DNA from: Dongia deserti
Lineage (GTDB): Bacteria; Pseudomonadota; Alphaproteobacteria; Dongiales; Dongiaceae
Length of the DNA stretch: 64,000 nt
Assembly: GCF_003574735.1 (NCBI RefSeq)
Contig: NZ_QORW01000004.1
Location: 62,001 to 126,000, forward strand
Direction of reading: 5' to 3'
Below, piece after piece: positions 17,891 through 27,478 of this stretch. The notes below the pieces were generated by a model. It saw only the letters and a program-made list of their open reading frames with translations. It was not told where the DNA came from and did not search any database. Position 1 is the first letter of the stretch. Each line of letters begins with the position of its first letter. A program made the translations under genes and the position numbers.

Positions 17891-18691
17891 TCAGGCTGCT
17901 GAGTTTTCGGCTTCGAATCCGCCCGGGCTGCCGGTCTCGATGACCTGGACATTGTGCGTTGCACACAGGTCGCGGAGCTCGTTGGACGTCAAGGAATCCG
18001 TGATAAACGTATGAATTTGCGAGAGATGTGCGATCTTCACCGGAGCGGCTCGCTCCAACTTCAGCCGATCCGCTACCAGGATCACCTTGCGCGCATTTTC
18101 GATGATCGCCTGGCTGACTTTCACTTCGCGATAATCGAAATCGAGCAGCGCCCCGTCCTCGTCGATCGCGGAGGCGCCGATGACGGCGGTGTCGACTTTG
18201 AATTGCCGAATCAGGTCGACCGCGCTCGAACCTACCACCGCCCCGTCGGTGCGCCGGACCACGCCGCCGGCCACGATCACCTCGATGGTCGGGTGGCGAT
18301 ACAGCAGCATCGCGACATTGAGGTTGTTGGTGATGACCAACAATTCCTCATGCCCCATCAGGTTGGCCGCCACCTCTTCCGTGGTGGTGCCGATGTTGAT
18401 GAAGAGCGAGCTCTGGTTCGGAATGAGGGCGGCGGCGGCCTTGCCGATCGCCCGCTTCTCTTCCGCTGCAATGAAGCGCCGCGCCTCGTAGGCGAGGTTC
18501 TCGATGCCGGAGGCGACCACGGCGCCGCCATGAATGCGGTTCAGCAGGCGGCGGTCGCACAGATCATTCAGGTCCTTGCGGATGGTCTGCGGCGTAACGT
18601 TGAAGCGCACCGCGAGATCATCGACGCTGACCCGCCCCGCCGAACGCGCCAGCGCGAGAATCTCGTTCTGCCGATGGCTGAAATCCTGCAT
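17891..18691 (-). CDS. glpR: GlpR: DeoR-family repressor of the glp operon
   Basis: A 266-residue DeoR-family regulator. The N-terminal helix-turn-helix (HRQNEILALARSAGRVSVDDL, then VTPQTIRKDLNDL and LLNRIHGGAV) is followed by the sugar-phosphate-isomerase-like sensor domain (FINIGTTTEEVA, LLVITNNLNVA, GGVVRRTDGAVVG, DTAVIGASAIDEDG). Glycerol-3-phosphate is the known inducer in the family. I use ATG 18691 with GGGAG upstream; 39 further residues are open in frame but not family-like. It is first in the operon on the same strand as glpD, with the operator between them. Confidence 0.88.
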   Translation of the reverse strand: MQDFSHRQNEILALARSAGRVSVDDLAVRFNVTPQTIRKDLNDLCDRRLLNRIHGGAVVASGIENLAYEARRFIAAEEKRAIGKAAAALIPNQSSLFINIGTTTEEVAANLMGHEELLVITNNLNVAMLLYRHPTIEVIVAGGVVRRTDGAVVGSSAVDLIRQFKVDTAVIGASAIDEDGALLDFDYREVKVSQAIIENARKVILVADRLKLERAAPVKIAHLSQIHTFITDSLTSNELRDLCATHNVQVIETGSPGGFEAENSAA

Positions 18692-18765
18692 CTTGCTCCC
18701 CTCAATTCGGCAGGCTAGCACAAGGCGGCGCGAAAGCACCACAGGGGCGCGCGGCCCCATCTCGC

Positions 18766-19668
18766 TCAGCGGCCGGCCTCGGTGCTTGCTGCCTCGCCGG
18801 TGAGCCATTCGATGAACGCCGTCGCCGCTTCGGTCGGCTGCAGACGCTTCGGCGTCACAAGCCAGTGCCCCGCCCGCGGCGAGCTGACGACCTCGTAGGG
18901 TTGCACCAGTGCGCCGCTGCGAATTCGATCCGCGATCAAGAGCAGCCGCCCGATCGCGATTCCTTGGCCATCGAGGGCCGCCTGCAGGACGACGTTGTAG
19001 TCCGAGAGCTTGATCGTTTGCGCCGCACGCAGGTCGACGGCGTTTGCCTCCGCCCAGACCTCCCAGTCGTACGGGCGCGCCGGCAACAGGAGCGTGTGAT
19101 TGAGAACATCCCTCGGCTCGGACAACTTCGGTCCTCGTTCCAGCAGCGCGGGACTGAGTACCGGGGTCAGACTTTCGGTCATCAACAGGCGGTTCTCAGA
19201 CCCTTGCCACGAACCATCGCCATATCGGATCGCGAGGTCGGCCTCGTCGCTGCCGAAATCCGCCAGCCGCAGGGTGGGATCGAGAATAAGGTCGATATCG
19301 GGATGAGCCGTGGTGAACCGCGCCAGCCGCGGCACCAGCCAGTTCGCGGCGAACGACGGCAAGAGGCTGACCCTCACCTGCTCCTTCTTGGCGTGACGAC
19401 GGAGAGCGATGGTTCCAGAGCGGATCAGGTCGAATGCCTGCTGGACGCTGTCGAAGTAGCCCTGTCCTTGCGCCGTGAGCTCGATGCTCCGCGCCTTTCG
19501 GACGAAAAGCTTGGCTCCCAGATTCTGTTCGAGTTCGCGGATCTGGTGACTGACTGCGCTCTGCGTGATCAGGAGCTCTTCGCCGGCGCGCCGAAAGCTC
19601 GATAGGCGCGCGACCGCCTCGAACGCGCGCAGGGCCTGCAAAGGCGGCAATGTCCGCGAAGAGCGCAC
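18766..19668 (-). CDS. LysR-family regulator, GcvA-like
   Basis: About 300 residues. The winged helix (LPPLQALRAFEAVARLSSF, then ELLITQSAVSHQIRELEQN and FVRKARSIELT) and the effector domain (LLPSFAANWLVPRLARF, SDEADLAIRYGDG, AALDGQGIAIGRLLL) are those of the GcvA subgroup. The start is uncertain: the ORF opens with a GTG at 19728, but the normal family N-terminus starts near SRTLPPL; I give GTG 19668 as a compromise. It is divergent from the RidA/aminotransferase/tautomerase operon and most likely regulates it. Confidence 0.82.
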   Translation of the reverse strand: MRSSRTLPPLQALRAFEAVARLSSFRRAGEELLITQSAVSHQIRELEQNLGAKLFVRKARSIELTAQGQGYFDSVQQAFDLIRSGTIALRRHAKKEQVRVSLLPSFAANWLVPRLARFTTAHPDIDLILDPTLRLADFGSDEADLAIRYGDGSWQGSENRLLMTESLTPVLSPALLERGPKLSEPRDVLNHTLLLPARPYDWEVWAEANAVDLRAAQTIKLSDYNVVLQAALDGQGIAIGRLLLIADRIRSGALVQPYEVVSSPRAGHWLVTPKRLQPTEAATAFIEWLTGEAASTEAGR

Positions 19669-19818
19669 TGAGCGACACCGAAACCTGTTCAAGTCCGTCG
19701 GGCCGCCATCATATAGGCCACCCCACACATGAGCCAGATCGATCGCTCGCGGCTGACATTTGAATTGGTCAGACGCCCTCAGTGGCTGCCATTTTCCGAA
19801 AAAAGAAGCGGGTTTATC

Positions 19819-20292
19819 ATGACTGGATCAATCACTCAGAAAGTCGCGGCCCTCGGCCGTCAGTTGCCACAAGTGGCCGCACCGGCCGGCAACTACGTTT
19901 CCACCGTCCGCGTGGGCAATCTGTTGTTCGTTGCCGGGCAAATCGGTTCGCATGTGCACGGATCCGGTTATGCCGGCCGCATAGGGGCCGACTTCGATGT
20001 CGAGCAAGGCCGGCAGGCTGCGCAAGCCGCCTGCCTCAATGTACTGGCACAAATTGTAGCGGTGACAAACGACCGCGTCTCGGCCGTTCGCCGCGTGGCG
20101 AGGCTCGGCGTATTCGTCGCATCAACACCTGAATTCACGCGGCAGCTGGATGTCGCGAACGGCGCGTCCGACCTCATCGCGGCCGTGTTCGGAGAGGCCG
20201 GCAAGCATGCCCGGGCTGCGGTGGGCGTGGCTTCCTTGCCGCACGGGGCGTTGGTCGAAGTCGACGCCATCATCGAGCTGACGGAGGTCTAG
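19819..20292 (+). CDS. RidA/YjgF-family protein
   Basis: A 157-residue RidA-superfamily protein: PAGNYVSTVRVGNLLFVAGQIG at the N-terminus, QGRQAAQAACLNVLAQI in the helix, and ARAAVGVASLPHGALVEVDAIIEL at the end, with the conserved Arg before VGVASLP. RidA proteins hydrolyse reactive enamine/imine intermediates released by PLP enzymes. That fits its position 3 bases before a PLP-dependent gene. ATG 19819 was chosen; a longer form to 19729 lacks similarity. Confidence 0.85.
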   Translation: MTGSITQKVAALGRQLPQVAAPAGNYVSTVRVGNLLFVAGQIGSHVHGSGYAGRIGADFDVEQGRQAAQAACLNVLAQIVAVTNDRVSAVRRVARLGVFVASTPEFTRQLDVANGASDLIAAVFGEAGKHARAAVGVASLPHGALVEVDAIIELTEV

Positions 20293-20295
20293 CCC

Positions 20296-21534
20296 ATGCA
20301 GGTCGCCATGGATGTCGAGGCGCTGCGCGCCCAAACGCCGGGCTGCGCCATCGGTGCCCACTTCAATCACTCCGGCGCGTCGCTGCCGACCAGGGCCACG
20401 CTCGCAGCCGTTGTGGATCATCTCGAGCGCGAGGCCCTCTACGGTGCGATGGAAGCGGCAACCGGCGCCGCCGAAGGAGTTGCCGCCGCACGTGCGGACG
20501 CCGCGGCACTGTTGGGCGCCAAGCCGGATGAGATCGCGTTCACGTCGAGCGGATCGGCGGCCTTCGGTCTCGTCTTCGCGGCATTGCCGAAGCTTGCGCG
20601 CGGCGAGCGGATCCTGGTCGGCCGACAGGAATGGGGCGGAAACCTGGCGACCATGCGCGCGGCGGCGGATCGTGCCGGCGCGAGCGTAGAAGCCATACCG
20701 GTCCGACAGGATGGCAGCGCCGACCCGGAGGCCCTTGCCCGGCTGATCGACGACCGGGTCCGGCTGATCTCATTGACCTGGCTGCCGGCGAATGGCGGTC
20801 TGATCAATGATGCCGTCGCGATCGGCCGTATCGCGCGGGCCGTAGGCGTTCCGTACTTCGTCGATGCGGGCCAGGCAGTCGGGCAGATTCCCATCGACGT
20901 CGAGACAATCGGTTGCGACATGCTGAAAGGAGCGGGCCGCAAGTATCTGCGCGGGCCGCGCGGTACGGCGTTGCTCTATGTGCGCCGGACCTTGCTCGAA
21001 CGTCTCGAGCCGCCCTTCCTTGACGTCCAGTCGGGGCCATGGAGCGAGCACGGTCCGGTTCGCCGCCAGGATGCACGCCTGTTCGAGACCATTGAAGGTT
21101 CCGTGGCGTTGCTGCTCGGGCTAGGCGCCGCGCTGAAGCAAGCTCGGTCGATCGGGATCGAGCCGATCGGCGCGCGCATCGGGAGCCTTGCCGAATCCCT
21201 GCGTGGGGGTTTGCGCGCGATTCCCGGCGTGACCGTGCGCGACCTCGGCGCGGTACAATCGGGACTGGTGTCCTTCACCGTCGACGGGCTCGGCGCGCAG
21301 GACGTCCGAACGAGACTTGCCCAGGACCGGATCACAGTCGGTGCCAATGGTGTGCCTTACACGCCACTCGACATGACTGCACGCAACCTGCGCGAGATCG
21401 TGCGTGCTTCGGTCAGCTATATCAATACCGAGGCCGAGATCGACCGCTTGGTCTCCACAGTCGCCGCGATAGCCAAGAACACCGACGGACCGCTACGCTC
21501 CGTCGACCGACCGCGCGCCGCAGGCGCAACTTGA
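20296..21534 (+). CDS. class V aminotransferase-fold PLP enzyme
   Basis: A 412-residue fold-type I PLP enzyme of the class V group (cysteine desulfurase/selenocysteine lyase/isopenicillin-epimerase-like). Landmarks are FNHSGASLP near the N-terminus, IAFTSSGSAAFGLVF (cofactor phosphate loop), PYFVDAGQAVGQIPID (Asp contacting the pyridine nitrogen) and GAGRKYLRGPRGTALLYV, where the Lys should form the Schiff base. No catalytic Cys characteristic of desulfurases was apparent, so a lyase, epimerase or transaminase acting on an amino acid is more likely. Its substrate is unknown. It is the middle gene of a RidA-PLP enzyme-tautomerase operon. Confidence 0.8.
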   Translation: MQVAMDVEALRAQTPGCAIGAHFNHSGASLPTRATLAAVVDHLEREALYGAMEAATGAAEGVAAARADAAALLGAKPDEIAFTSSGSAAFGLVFAALPKLARGERILVGRQEWGGNLATMRAAADRAGASVEAIPVRQDGSADPEALARLIDDRVRLISLTWLPANGGLINDAVAIGRIARAVGVPYFVDAGQAVGQIPIDVETIGCDMLKGAGRKYLRGPRGTALLYVRRTLLERLEPPFLDVQSGPWSEHGPVRRQDARLFETIEGSVALLLGLGAALKQARSIGIEPIGARIGSLAESLRGGLRAIPGVTVRDLGAVQSGLVSFTVDGLGAQDVRTRLAQDRITVGANGVPYTPLDMTARNLREIVRASVSYINTEAEIDRLVSTVAAIAKNTDGPLRSVDRPRAAGAT

Positions 21535-21547
21535 TGGGAGAGACTTC

Positions 21548-21937
21548 ATGCCCCTCGCTCGAATTAGCCTTGTCGCCGGCAAGTCTGCCGACTATCGCCG
21601 CGCCATCGGCGATGTCATCTACGATGCGATGATCGAAACGCTCAAGGTCCCCAAGGACGATCGGTTCCAGATCTTTACGGAGCATGCCCCTGACAGTCAC
21701 ATCGCGGACGAGGGCTACCTTGGGATCAGGCGCACGAAGGATTGCATCATCATCCAGCTGTTCCTGAACCAGGGACGGACGGTGGAGCAAAAGAAGCAGT
21801 TCTACCGGGCCGTCGCCGACGGGTTGCACCAGCGCATCGGGTTGCGGCGTGAAGATGTCTTCATCGGCCTTGTCGAGGTTGCCAAGGAGAACTGGTCGTT
21901 CGGGAACGGTGAAGCGCAGTATGCCGACCCGGGTTGA
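21548..21937 (+). CDS. tautomerase-superfamily protein like malonate semialdehyde decarboxylase
   Basis: A 129-residue protein with the catalytic N-terminal proline (M-PLARISLVAG). Along its length it matches the malonate semialdehyde decarboxylase pattern: VPKDDRFQIFTEH, EGYLGIRRTKD, IIIQLFLNQGR, REDVFIGLVEV and ENWSFGNGEAQY. After Met removal, Asp37 and Arg76 are near the positions of catalytic Asp37 and Arg75 in that enzyme. It may decarboxylate or tautomerise a keto-acid produced by the upstream PLP enzyme. RBS: TGGGAGAG before ATG 21548. Confidence 0.8.
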   Translation: MPLARISLVAGKSADYRRAIGDVIYDAMIETLKVPKDDRFQIFTEHAPDSHIADEGYLGIRRTKDCIIIQLFLNQGRTVEQKKQFYRAVADGLHQRIGLRREDVFIGLVEVAKENWSFGNGEAQYADPG

Positions 21938-21945
21938 GCTCCAGG

Positions 21946-22440
21946 CTATTTCCGCTTCAGCGCCTCGACTACGCGGGGCGAGACGAACTGGCTGACATCG
22001 CCACCGAGCTTGTGGATCTCCTTCACGAACCGGGAGGAGATGAACTGGCTGCGCTCCGCGGCCATCAGGAACACGGTCTCGATCTCCGGATTGAGGCGAG
22101 CGTTCATGCCGGTCATCTGGAACTCGTATTCGAAATCCGACACGGCCCGCAGGCCGCGGATGATGACGCCGGCCTTCATCTGCTCGGCGAAATGCATCAG
22201 CAGACTGTCGAAGGACACGACCTCAATGGAGTTGGACAGGCCGTTCTTGGTGTCGGCGATCTCCCCCTTCAGAAGGGCCGCGCGCTCCTCGACCGTGAAA
22301 AGCGGCCCCTTGCCGGCATTCACCGACACCGCGACGATCAGTTTGTCCACCAGCTTGGCGGCGCGGCGAATGATATCGACATGGCCGTAGGTAACTGGGT
22401 CGAACGTGCCCGGATAGATGCCGATCCGCTTGCCTGTCAT
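21946..22440 (-). CDS. coaD: phosphopantetheine adenylyltransferase
   Basis: A 164-residue CoaD, the fourth step of coenzyme A synthesis (4'-phosphopantetheine + ATP to dephospho-CoA). Signatures: IGIYPGTFDPVTYGHVDII (nucleotidyltransferase T/H-x-G-H), VIIRGLRAVSDFEYE, MTGMNARLNPEIETVF and FISSRFVKEI. It follows gyrA by 20 bases on the same strand, the usual alphaproteobacterial order. Confidence 0.97.
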   Translation of the reverse strand: MTGKRIGIYPGTFDPVTYGHVDIIRRAAKLVDKLIVAVSVNAGKGPLFTVEERAALLKGEIADTKNGLSNSIEVVSFDSLLMHFAEQMKAGVIIRGLRAVSDFEYEFQMTGMNARLNPEIETVFLMAAERSQFISSRFVKEIHKLGGDVSQFVSPRVVEALKRK

Positions 22441-22460
22441 CTACGCCCCTCCTGTTGGCG

Positions 22461-25205
22461 TTATTTTCCGCCGTTGCCTGCCGGTACGTCGCCATCCGGC
22501 GCATCCTCGCCGCCGTTGCCGCCCTCGTCTTCGCCCAGGTCGCTAAGATGCGCCACCGCCACCACTTCCTCGTCCTCTGCGACGCGGAAGATGGTGACGC
22601 CCTGGGTCTGGCGCCGGGCGATGCGGATGTCATGGACCGGGCAGCGGATGAGCTGCCCGCGGTTGGTCACCAACATGATCTGGTCATCGTCGCCCACCGG
22701 GAACGAGGCGACCACCGGTCCATTGCGTTGCGACACCTCGATGTTGGCAACGCCCTGCCCGCCGCGGCCGATGACGCGGTACTCGTAGGCCGAGGTCCGC
22801 TTACCGAAGCCCTTGGCGGTCACGGTCAGGATGAACTCCTCGCGGATCTCGAGCTCATTGAGCCGCTCTTGTGGCAGGACGACTGCCGTCGGCTCGGTGC
22901 CCTCCTCCGCCTCCGCCTCCTCGCCCAGCGCACGGCGCTTGGCGACGGCATAGCGCAGATAGGCGTCGCGCTCCTCGAGCTCGATATCCACGTGGCCCAG
23001 CACGGACATCGAGACGACGCGATCGCCTTCCTCCAGCCTGATGCCGCGCACGCCGATGGAATCGCGGCTGGTGAATACGCGCACGTCGCCGACCGCGAAG
23101 CGGATCGCCTTTCCACTGCGCGCGGCGAGCAGGATGTCGTTGGCCTCGTTGCAGACGCCGACGCCGATCAGCCGGTCGCCGTCCTCCAGCTTCATGGCGA
23201 TCTTGCCGTTCGCCTTCACATCGACGAAGTCGCTGAGCTCGTTGCGGCGAACGTAGCCGCTGGCCGTCGCGAATATGATCTGGCTCTGCGCCCAGGTCGA
23301 TTCATCCTCCGGCAAGGGCATGACAGTAGAGATAGTCTCGCCCTCCTCCAGCGGTAGCAGGTTGACCAGAGCCTTGCCGCGCGCCTGCGGATTGCCGAGC
23401 GGCAGGCGGTAGACCTTCGACTTGTAGACCATGCCGCGGGTGGAGAAGAACAGCATGGGCGTCAGGGTATCCGCGACGAACACCTGGCTGACGAAATCCT
23501 CGTCGCGCGTCGCCATGCCGGCACGGCCGCGACCGCCCCGGCGCTGCGAGCGATAGGTGGAGAGCGGCACGCGCTTGATGTAGCCACCGTGGGTGACGGT
23601 CACGACCATATCCTCGCGCTGGATCAGGGCCTCGATATCGGCCTCGAACTCCAGGTCCTGAATCTCCGTCATGCGCGGCGAGCCGAACTTCTCCTTCATC
23701 TCCAACAGCTCGGTGCGCAGAAGATCAAGCCGCTTTGGCCGGCTGTCCAGGATCTCCAGGTTATAGGTGATCTTGGCTGCCATCTCGCGCAGGTCGCCGG
23801 CGATCTTGTCGCGCTCCAGGCCGGTCAAGCGCTGCAAGCGCAGATCGAGGATCGCCTTGGCCTGCGCCTCGGACAGTTGATAGGCGCGCGCGACCTCCTC
23901 CAGGTTCGCAGGGTCGTCGATCAGCTTGATCAGGTCGATGACCGATTCCGCTGGCCAGCGCCGCGCCAGCATCTGCTCTTTCGCGGTCTGGGGGTCCGGA
24001 GCGCGCCGGATCAGGGTGATAATCTCGTCGATGTTCGCCACCGCCACCGCCAGACCCATCAAGTTGTGGGCCTGCTCGCGCGTCCTGCGCAGCAGGAACG
24101 CAGAGCGGCGATTGATGACCTCTTCGCGGAACTCGATGAACGCAGCGATGATCTGCTTCAGGTTCAACAGCTCCGGCTTGCCCCGGTTGAGCGCCAGCGC
24201 GTTGACGCCGAAGCTGGTCTGCAGCGTGGTGAACTGGTAGAGTTGATTGAGCACGACATCGGCCATCGCGTCGCGCTTCAGCTCGACGACGACGCGCACG
24301 CCTTCGCGGTTGCTCTCGTCGCGGATGTGCGAGATACCGTCGATCAACTTCTCCTTCACCACCTCGGCCATGCGCGCGATCATGCGCGACTTGTTCTGCT
24401 GGTACGGGATCTCCGTGACCACGATGGCTTCGCGATCGCGCATGTCCTCGATATGGGTGCGGCCGCGCATGACGATGGAGCCGCGGCCGGTGTGGTAGGC
24501 CTCGCGGATGCCGTTGCGCCCCAGGATGATGCCGCCGGTCGGGAAGTCCGGTCCCGGCAGATACTCGATCAGCTGATCGATGGTAATGTCCGGGTTCTCC
24601 AGGTACGCCACGCACGCATCAATGGTTTCCGACAGGTTGTGTGTCGGAATGTTGGTCGCCATGCCAACGGCGATACCGCCCGCGCCGTTCACCAGCAGAT
24701 TGGGGAAGCGCGCCGGCAGGACGGTCGGCTCCTTGGACTTGTCGTCGTAGTTCGGCTGGAAATCGACGGTCTCGTTTTCGAGATCGTCGAGCAGCGCCTC
24801 GGCCGCCCGGTTCAACTTGGCCTCGGTGTAGCGCATGGCCGCCGGCGGATCGCCGTCCATGGAGCCGAAATTCCCCTGCCCCTCGATGAGCGTGACGCGC
24901 ATGGAGAAATCCTGCGCCATGCGCACCAGCGCGTCGTAGATCGACTGGTCGCCGTGCGGATGGTACTTACCCATGATCTCGCCGACGGCGCGAGCGGATT
25001 TCTTGGTGCCGCCACTGGAGCCGAAGCCGCCCTCGTACATGCCGTAGAGGATGCGGCGATGAACCGGCTTCAAGCCGTCGCGCACATCGGGCAGCGCGCG
25101 GCTGACGATCACGCTCATCGCGTAATCGAGATAAGAGCGCCGCATCTCGTCTTCGATGGGAACCGGCGCGATGTCGAATCTGGGCGTGTTGGGTGTGTCG
25201 TTCAC
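22461..25205 (-). CDS. gyrA: DNA gyrase subunit A
   Basis: A 914-residue type IIA topoisomerase subunit. The active-site tyrosine is in [11 protein letters not shown], the winged-helix region includes [16 protein letters not shown], and the C-terminal beta-pinwheel starts after the GyrA box [10 protein letters not shown]. The tail is acidic and Gly-rich (from [13 protein letters not shown]). The residue at the E. coli Ser83 position is Gln ([10 protein letters not shown]). Together with GyrB (not in the window) it introduces negative supercoils. The protein is essential, with a probable promoter at 25271-25299. Confidence 0.98.
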   Translation of the reverse strand: MNDTPNTPRFDIAPVPIEDEMRRSYLDYAMSVIVSRALPDVRDGLKPVHRRILYGMYEGGFGSSGGTKKSARAVGEIMGKYHPHGDQSIYDALVRMAQDFSMRVTLIEGQGNFGSMDGDPPAAMRYTEAKLNRAAEALLDDLENETVDFQPNYDDKSKEPTVLPARFPNLLVNGAGGIAVGMATNIPTHNLSETIDACVAYLENPDITIDQLIEYLPGPDFPTGGIILGRNGIREAYHTGRGSIVMRGRTHIEDMRDREAIVVTEIPYQQNKSRMIARMAEVVKEKLIDGISHIRDESNREGVRVVVELKRDAMADVVLNQLYQFTTLQTSFGVNALALNRGKPELLNLKQIIAAFIEFREEVINRRSAFLLRRTREQAHNLMGLAVAVANIDEIITLIRRAPDPQTAKEQMLARRWPAESVIDLIKLIDDPANLEEVARAYQLSEAQAKAILDLRLQRLTGLERDKIAGDLREMAAKITYNLEILDSRPKRLDLLRTELLEMKEKFGSPRMTEIQDLEFEADIEALIQREDMVVTVTHGGYIKRVPLSTYRSQRRGGRGRAGMATRDEDFVSQVFVADTLTPMLFFSTRGMVYKSKVYRLPLGNPQARGKALVNLLPLEEGETISTVMPLPEDESTWAQSQIIFATASGYVRRNELSDFVDVKANGKIAMKLEDGDRLIGVGVCNEANDILLAARSGKAIRFAVGDVRVFTSRDSIGVRGIRLEEGDRVVSMSVLGHVDIELEERDAYLRYAVAKRRALGEEAEAEEGTEPTAVVLPQERLNELEIREEFILTVTAKGFGKRTSAYEYRVIGRGGQGVANIEVSQRNGPVVASFPVGDDDQIMLVTNRGQLIRCPVHDIRIARRQTQGVTIFRVAEDEEVVAVAHLSDLGEDEGGNGGEDAPDGDVPAGNGGK

Positions 25206-25531
25206 TGCACTTGAACTCGATTTTTGGGGCTGGCGAAGGGGCAGGAATCGCCCTTAAGTCCGGCCACCGGTTGATAGCAGATTCGAACCGCTGAAACAAC
25301 CTTTCGCAGCCGCAAAAACACCCTGTGATTTCAATCATTTACGACCGAAATTTTTGAGTCAACGCAGAAGCCGCAAGACCTCGCCTTCGGGCGCCCTCGG
25401 AAGGCCGAAACTGGGGGCGATTCCGGCACCGCACATCACGGCGCCGCGTCAGTGATGCGCACCCAAAGGGCGCAACGTGCCCCCTTTGCCACCTGTTCTT
25501 CTAGGCACGCTTTCGCGCCAGGAGGGCCGCC
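25206..25531. other. divergent intergenic region between gyrA and the Rieske oxidoreductase
   Basis: These 326 bases carry the gyrA promoter near the left side and the ribosome binding site AGGAGGG of the plus-strand gene at the right end. A stretch around 25310-25360 is AT-rich. I saw no tRNA, repeat or terminator. Confidence 0.5.
25271..25299 (-). promoter_or_regulatory. probable sigma70-type promoter of gyrA
   Basis: Read on the minus strand: TTGTTT (-35, 25299-25294), 17-base spacer, TATCAA (-10, 25276-25271), about 65 bases before the gyrA start. Spacing is ideal and the hexamers are near consensus. Confidence 0.5.
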
Positions 25532-27118
25532 ATGTCGAACCAGAACCATCGCCAGGACGAATTCGCAACCGACAACGGCGCATGCCGCTCGCTTTGGATG
25601 TCGGCTGCAAAGATCCCCTCGCGCGATGCGTTGGCGGGCGATGTGCGCACCGATGTGTGCATCGTCGGTGCCGGCATTGCCGGCTTGACCATCGCCTACC
25701 GCATGGCGCGGCCGGGGCGAAAGATCATGGTTCTGGAAGACGGACCAATCGCCGGCGGCGAAAGCTGCCGCACCACCGCGCACCTCTGCAGCGCGCTTGA
25801 CGACCGGTTTGTCGAGCTCGAGCGTCTGCACGGCCAGGATGGCGCGCGCCTCGCCGCCGAAAGCCACGCGGCCGCGGTTGACGAGATCGAGCGCATCGTT
25901 ACGACCGAAGGCATCGACTGTGACTTCGAGCGCCTGGATGGCTATCTGTTCCAGCCGGAAGGCAATCCAGAGTTCCTACTGGACGAGCTCAACGCGGCGC
26001 GTCGCGCTGGCCTCGAAGAAGCGGAGCTGGTCCAGCGCGTCCCGATCACCTCGTTCGATTTCGGCCGTGCCATTCGGTTTCCGCACCAGGCTCAGTTCCA
26101 CATCCTCGAGTACCTGCGCGGCCTGGTGCTTGCCGCAACCAAGAGCGGCGCCTGGCTCCACGACGGCACCCATGTGACGGCCGTCGAGCCAGGACGCCCG
26201 GCGCGCGTTATCACCGCCAATGGTCCGGTTGTCACCGCTGACGCCGTGGTGATCGCCACCAACACCCCGGTGATCGACCGCGTCACCATGCACACCAAGC
26301 AGGCCGCCTACCGCACCTACGTCGTCGCCGGCCGCGTCGCCGAAGAAAGCGTGCCGCACCTGCTGCTCTGGGACACGCTCGATCCCTACCACTACGTTCG
26401 TTTGCAGCGGGGTGAAGCCGGCTTCGACTATCTGATCGTGGGCGGCGAAGATCATCGCACCGGCGAAGCGGACGATATGGAAGACCGCCACAACCGCCTG
26501 ATGGAGTGGACCCGCGAACGCTTTCCGCAAGTGCGCGACTACCCCCATCGCTGGTCCGGCCAGATCATGGAGCCGGTGGACGCGCTCGGCTTTATCGGCG
26601 TCAATCCCGGCAGCGAGACCAACCTGCTGATCGCGACCGGCGATAGCGGCAACGGCATGACCCACGGCACCATCGCTGGCATGCTGATCCCGGATCTGAT
26701 CGAAGGTCGCTCCAATCCTTGGGCCAACCTCTACGATCCATCGCGCAGGACGCTGCAGTCAGCCGGCACTTTCGCTCGCGAGAACCTGAAAGTCGCCGGA
26801 CACTATGTCGACCATGCCACCACCAGCGAGGTGGACCAGATCTCGGACATCCGCTCCGGTGAAGGCGCCATCGTGCGTCAGGGATTGAAGAAGCTCGCGG
26901 TCTACCGCGACCCGGTGGGGCAGCTGCACATTCATTCCGCCACCTGCCCGCATCTTGGCTGTATCGTGCATTGGAACAGCGGCGAAAAGACCTGGGATTG
27001 CCCATGCCACGGGTCGCGCTTCCATGCGCTGGGCCATGTGGTGAACGGACCGGCGAACAAGGGGCTGGCCGAGGCGGAGCTCGAGCAAACGAAGCCTCAG
27101 GTCAGCGCCACCAGTTAG
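25532..27118 (+). CDS. FAD-dependent oxidoreductase (DadA-like) with C-terminal Rieske domain
   Basis: A 528-residue two-domain protein. Residues 30-400 form a DAO-type FAD domain: VCIVGAGIAGLTIAYRMA (dinucleotide fold), GGESCRTTAHLCSAL, then the C-terminal FAD loop TGDSGNGMTHGTIAGMLIP. Residues 420-515 are a Rieske [2Fe-2S] domain with CPHLGC and CPCHGSRF, supplying both CxH and CxxH ligand pairs. Similar fusions are widespread and usually uncharacterised; amine or amino-acid oxidation is plausible. RBS CCAGGAGGG precedes ATG 25532. It stands alone. Confidence 0.85.
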   Translation: MSNQNHRQDEFATDNGACRSLWMSAAKIPSRDALAGDVRTDVCIVGAGIAGLTIAYRMARPGRKIMVLEDGPIAGGESCRTTAHLCSALDDRFVELERLHGQDGARLAAESHAAAVDEIERIVTTEGIDCDFERLDGYLFQPEGNPEFLLDELNAARRAGLEEAELVQRVPITSFDFGRAIRFPHQAQFHILEYLRGLVLAATKSGAWLHDGTHVTAVEPGRPARVITANGPVVTADAVVIATNTPVIDRVTMHTKQAAYRTYVVAGRVAEESVPHLLLWDTLDPYHYVRLQRGEAGFDYLIVGGEDHRTGEADDMEDRHNRLMEWTRERFPQVRDYPHRWSGQIMEPVDALGFIGVNPGSETNLLIATGDSGNGMTHGTIAGMLIPDLIEGRSNPWANLYDPSRRTLQSAGTFARENLKVAGHYVDHATTSEVDQISDIRSGEGAIVRQGLKKLAVYRDPVGQLHIHSATCPHLGCIVHWNSGEKTWDCPCHGSRFHALGHVVNGPANKGLAEAELEQTKPQVSATS

Positions 27119-27478
27119 GTGCTGCTGTTTGGGGTTCATCTGGCGTTGGGCTCGTGGCGCCGGCCCGGGGACCTTTACCGCCCGCCTCTGAATCGGTCAT
27201 CCTCGGAGCCGCCCGCGTTCAGCTATCCTGGGCGGCAGGGTCTTCGACCAGCACGTGAATCTTGCAATTTGCGTGTTAGCCTCGCCGCGCGGAGCCTTTC
27301 AAGCTTCTTGATCTCCTCGGCCAGGCGGCGTTCTCGCGCCCCGGCTGGCGGCGATATGACCGCTGCCGAAATATCGATGCCCAACGCAGGGGAATGCGCG
27401 CCTTGTATGCCCCTTAAATTATCAAACGCTCGCTTTTGGATTGGTCCGAGGTGGTGACAGAGCGAACGAACACGTCCC
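27119..27478. other. intergenic stretch, possible small minus-strand ORF
   Basis: No secure gene in these 360 bases. On the minus strand a 53-codon frame from a TTG at 27384 to a stop at 27223 reads like an alpha-helical fragment (ARERRLAEEIKKLERL), which could be a small protein or the end of a decayed gene. It has no good ribosome binding site. No terminator is evident for the oxidoreductase. Confidence 0.35.

Noticed and set aside
23589-25214. 541-codon open frame on the plus strand opposite gyrA
   Set aside because: It is the complement of gyrA in a GC-rich genome; its His/Arg/Asp-rich product matches no fold and gyrA is certain.
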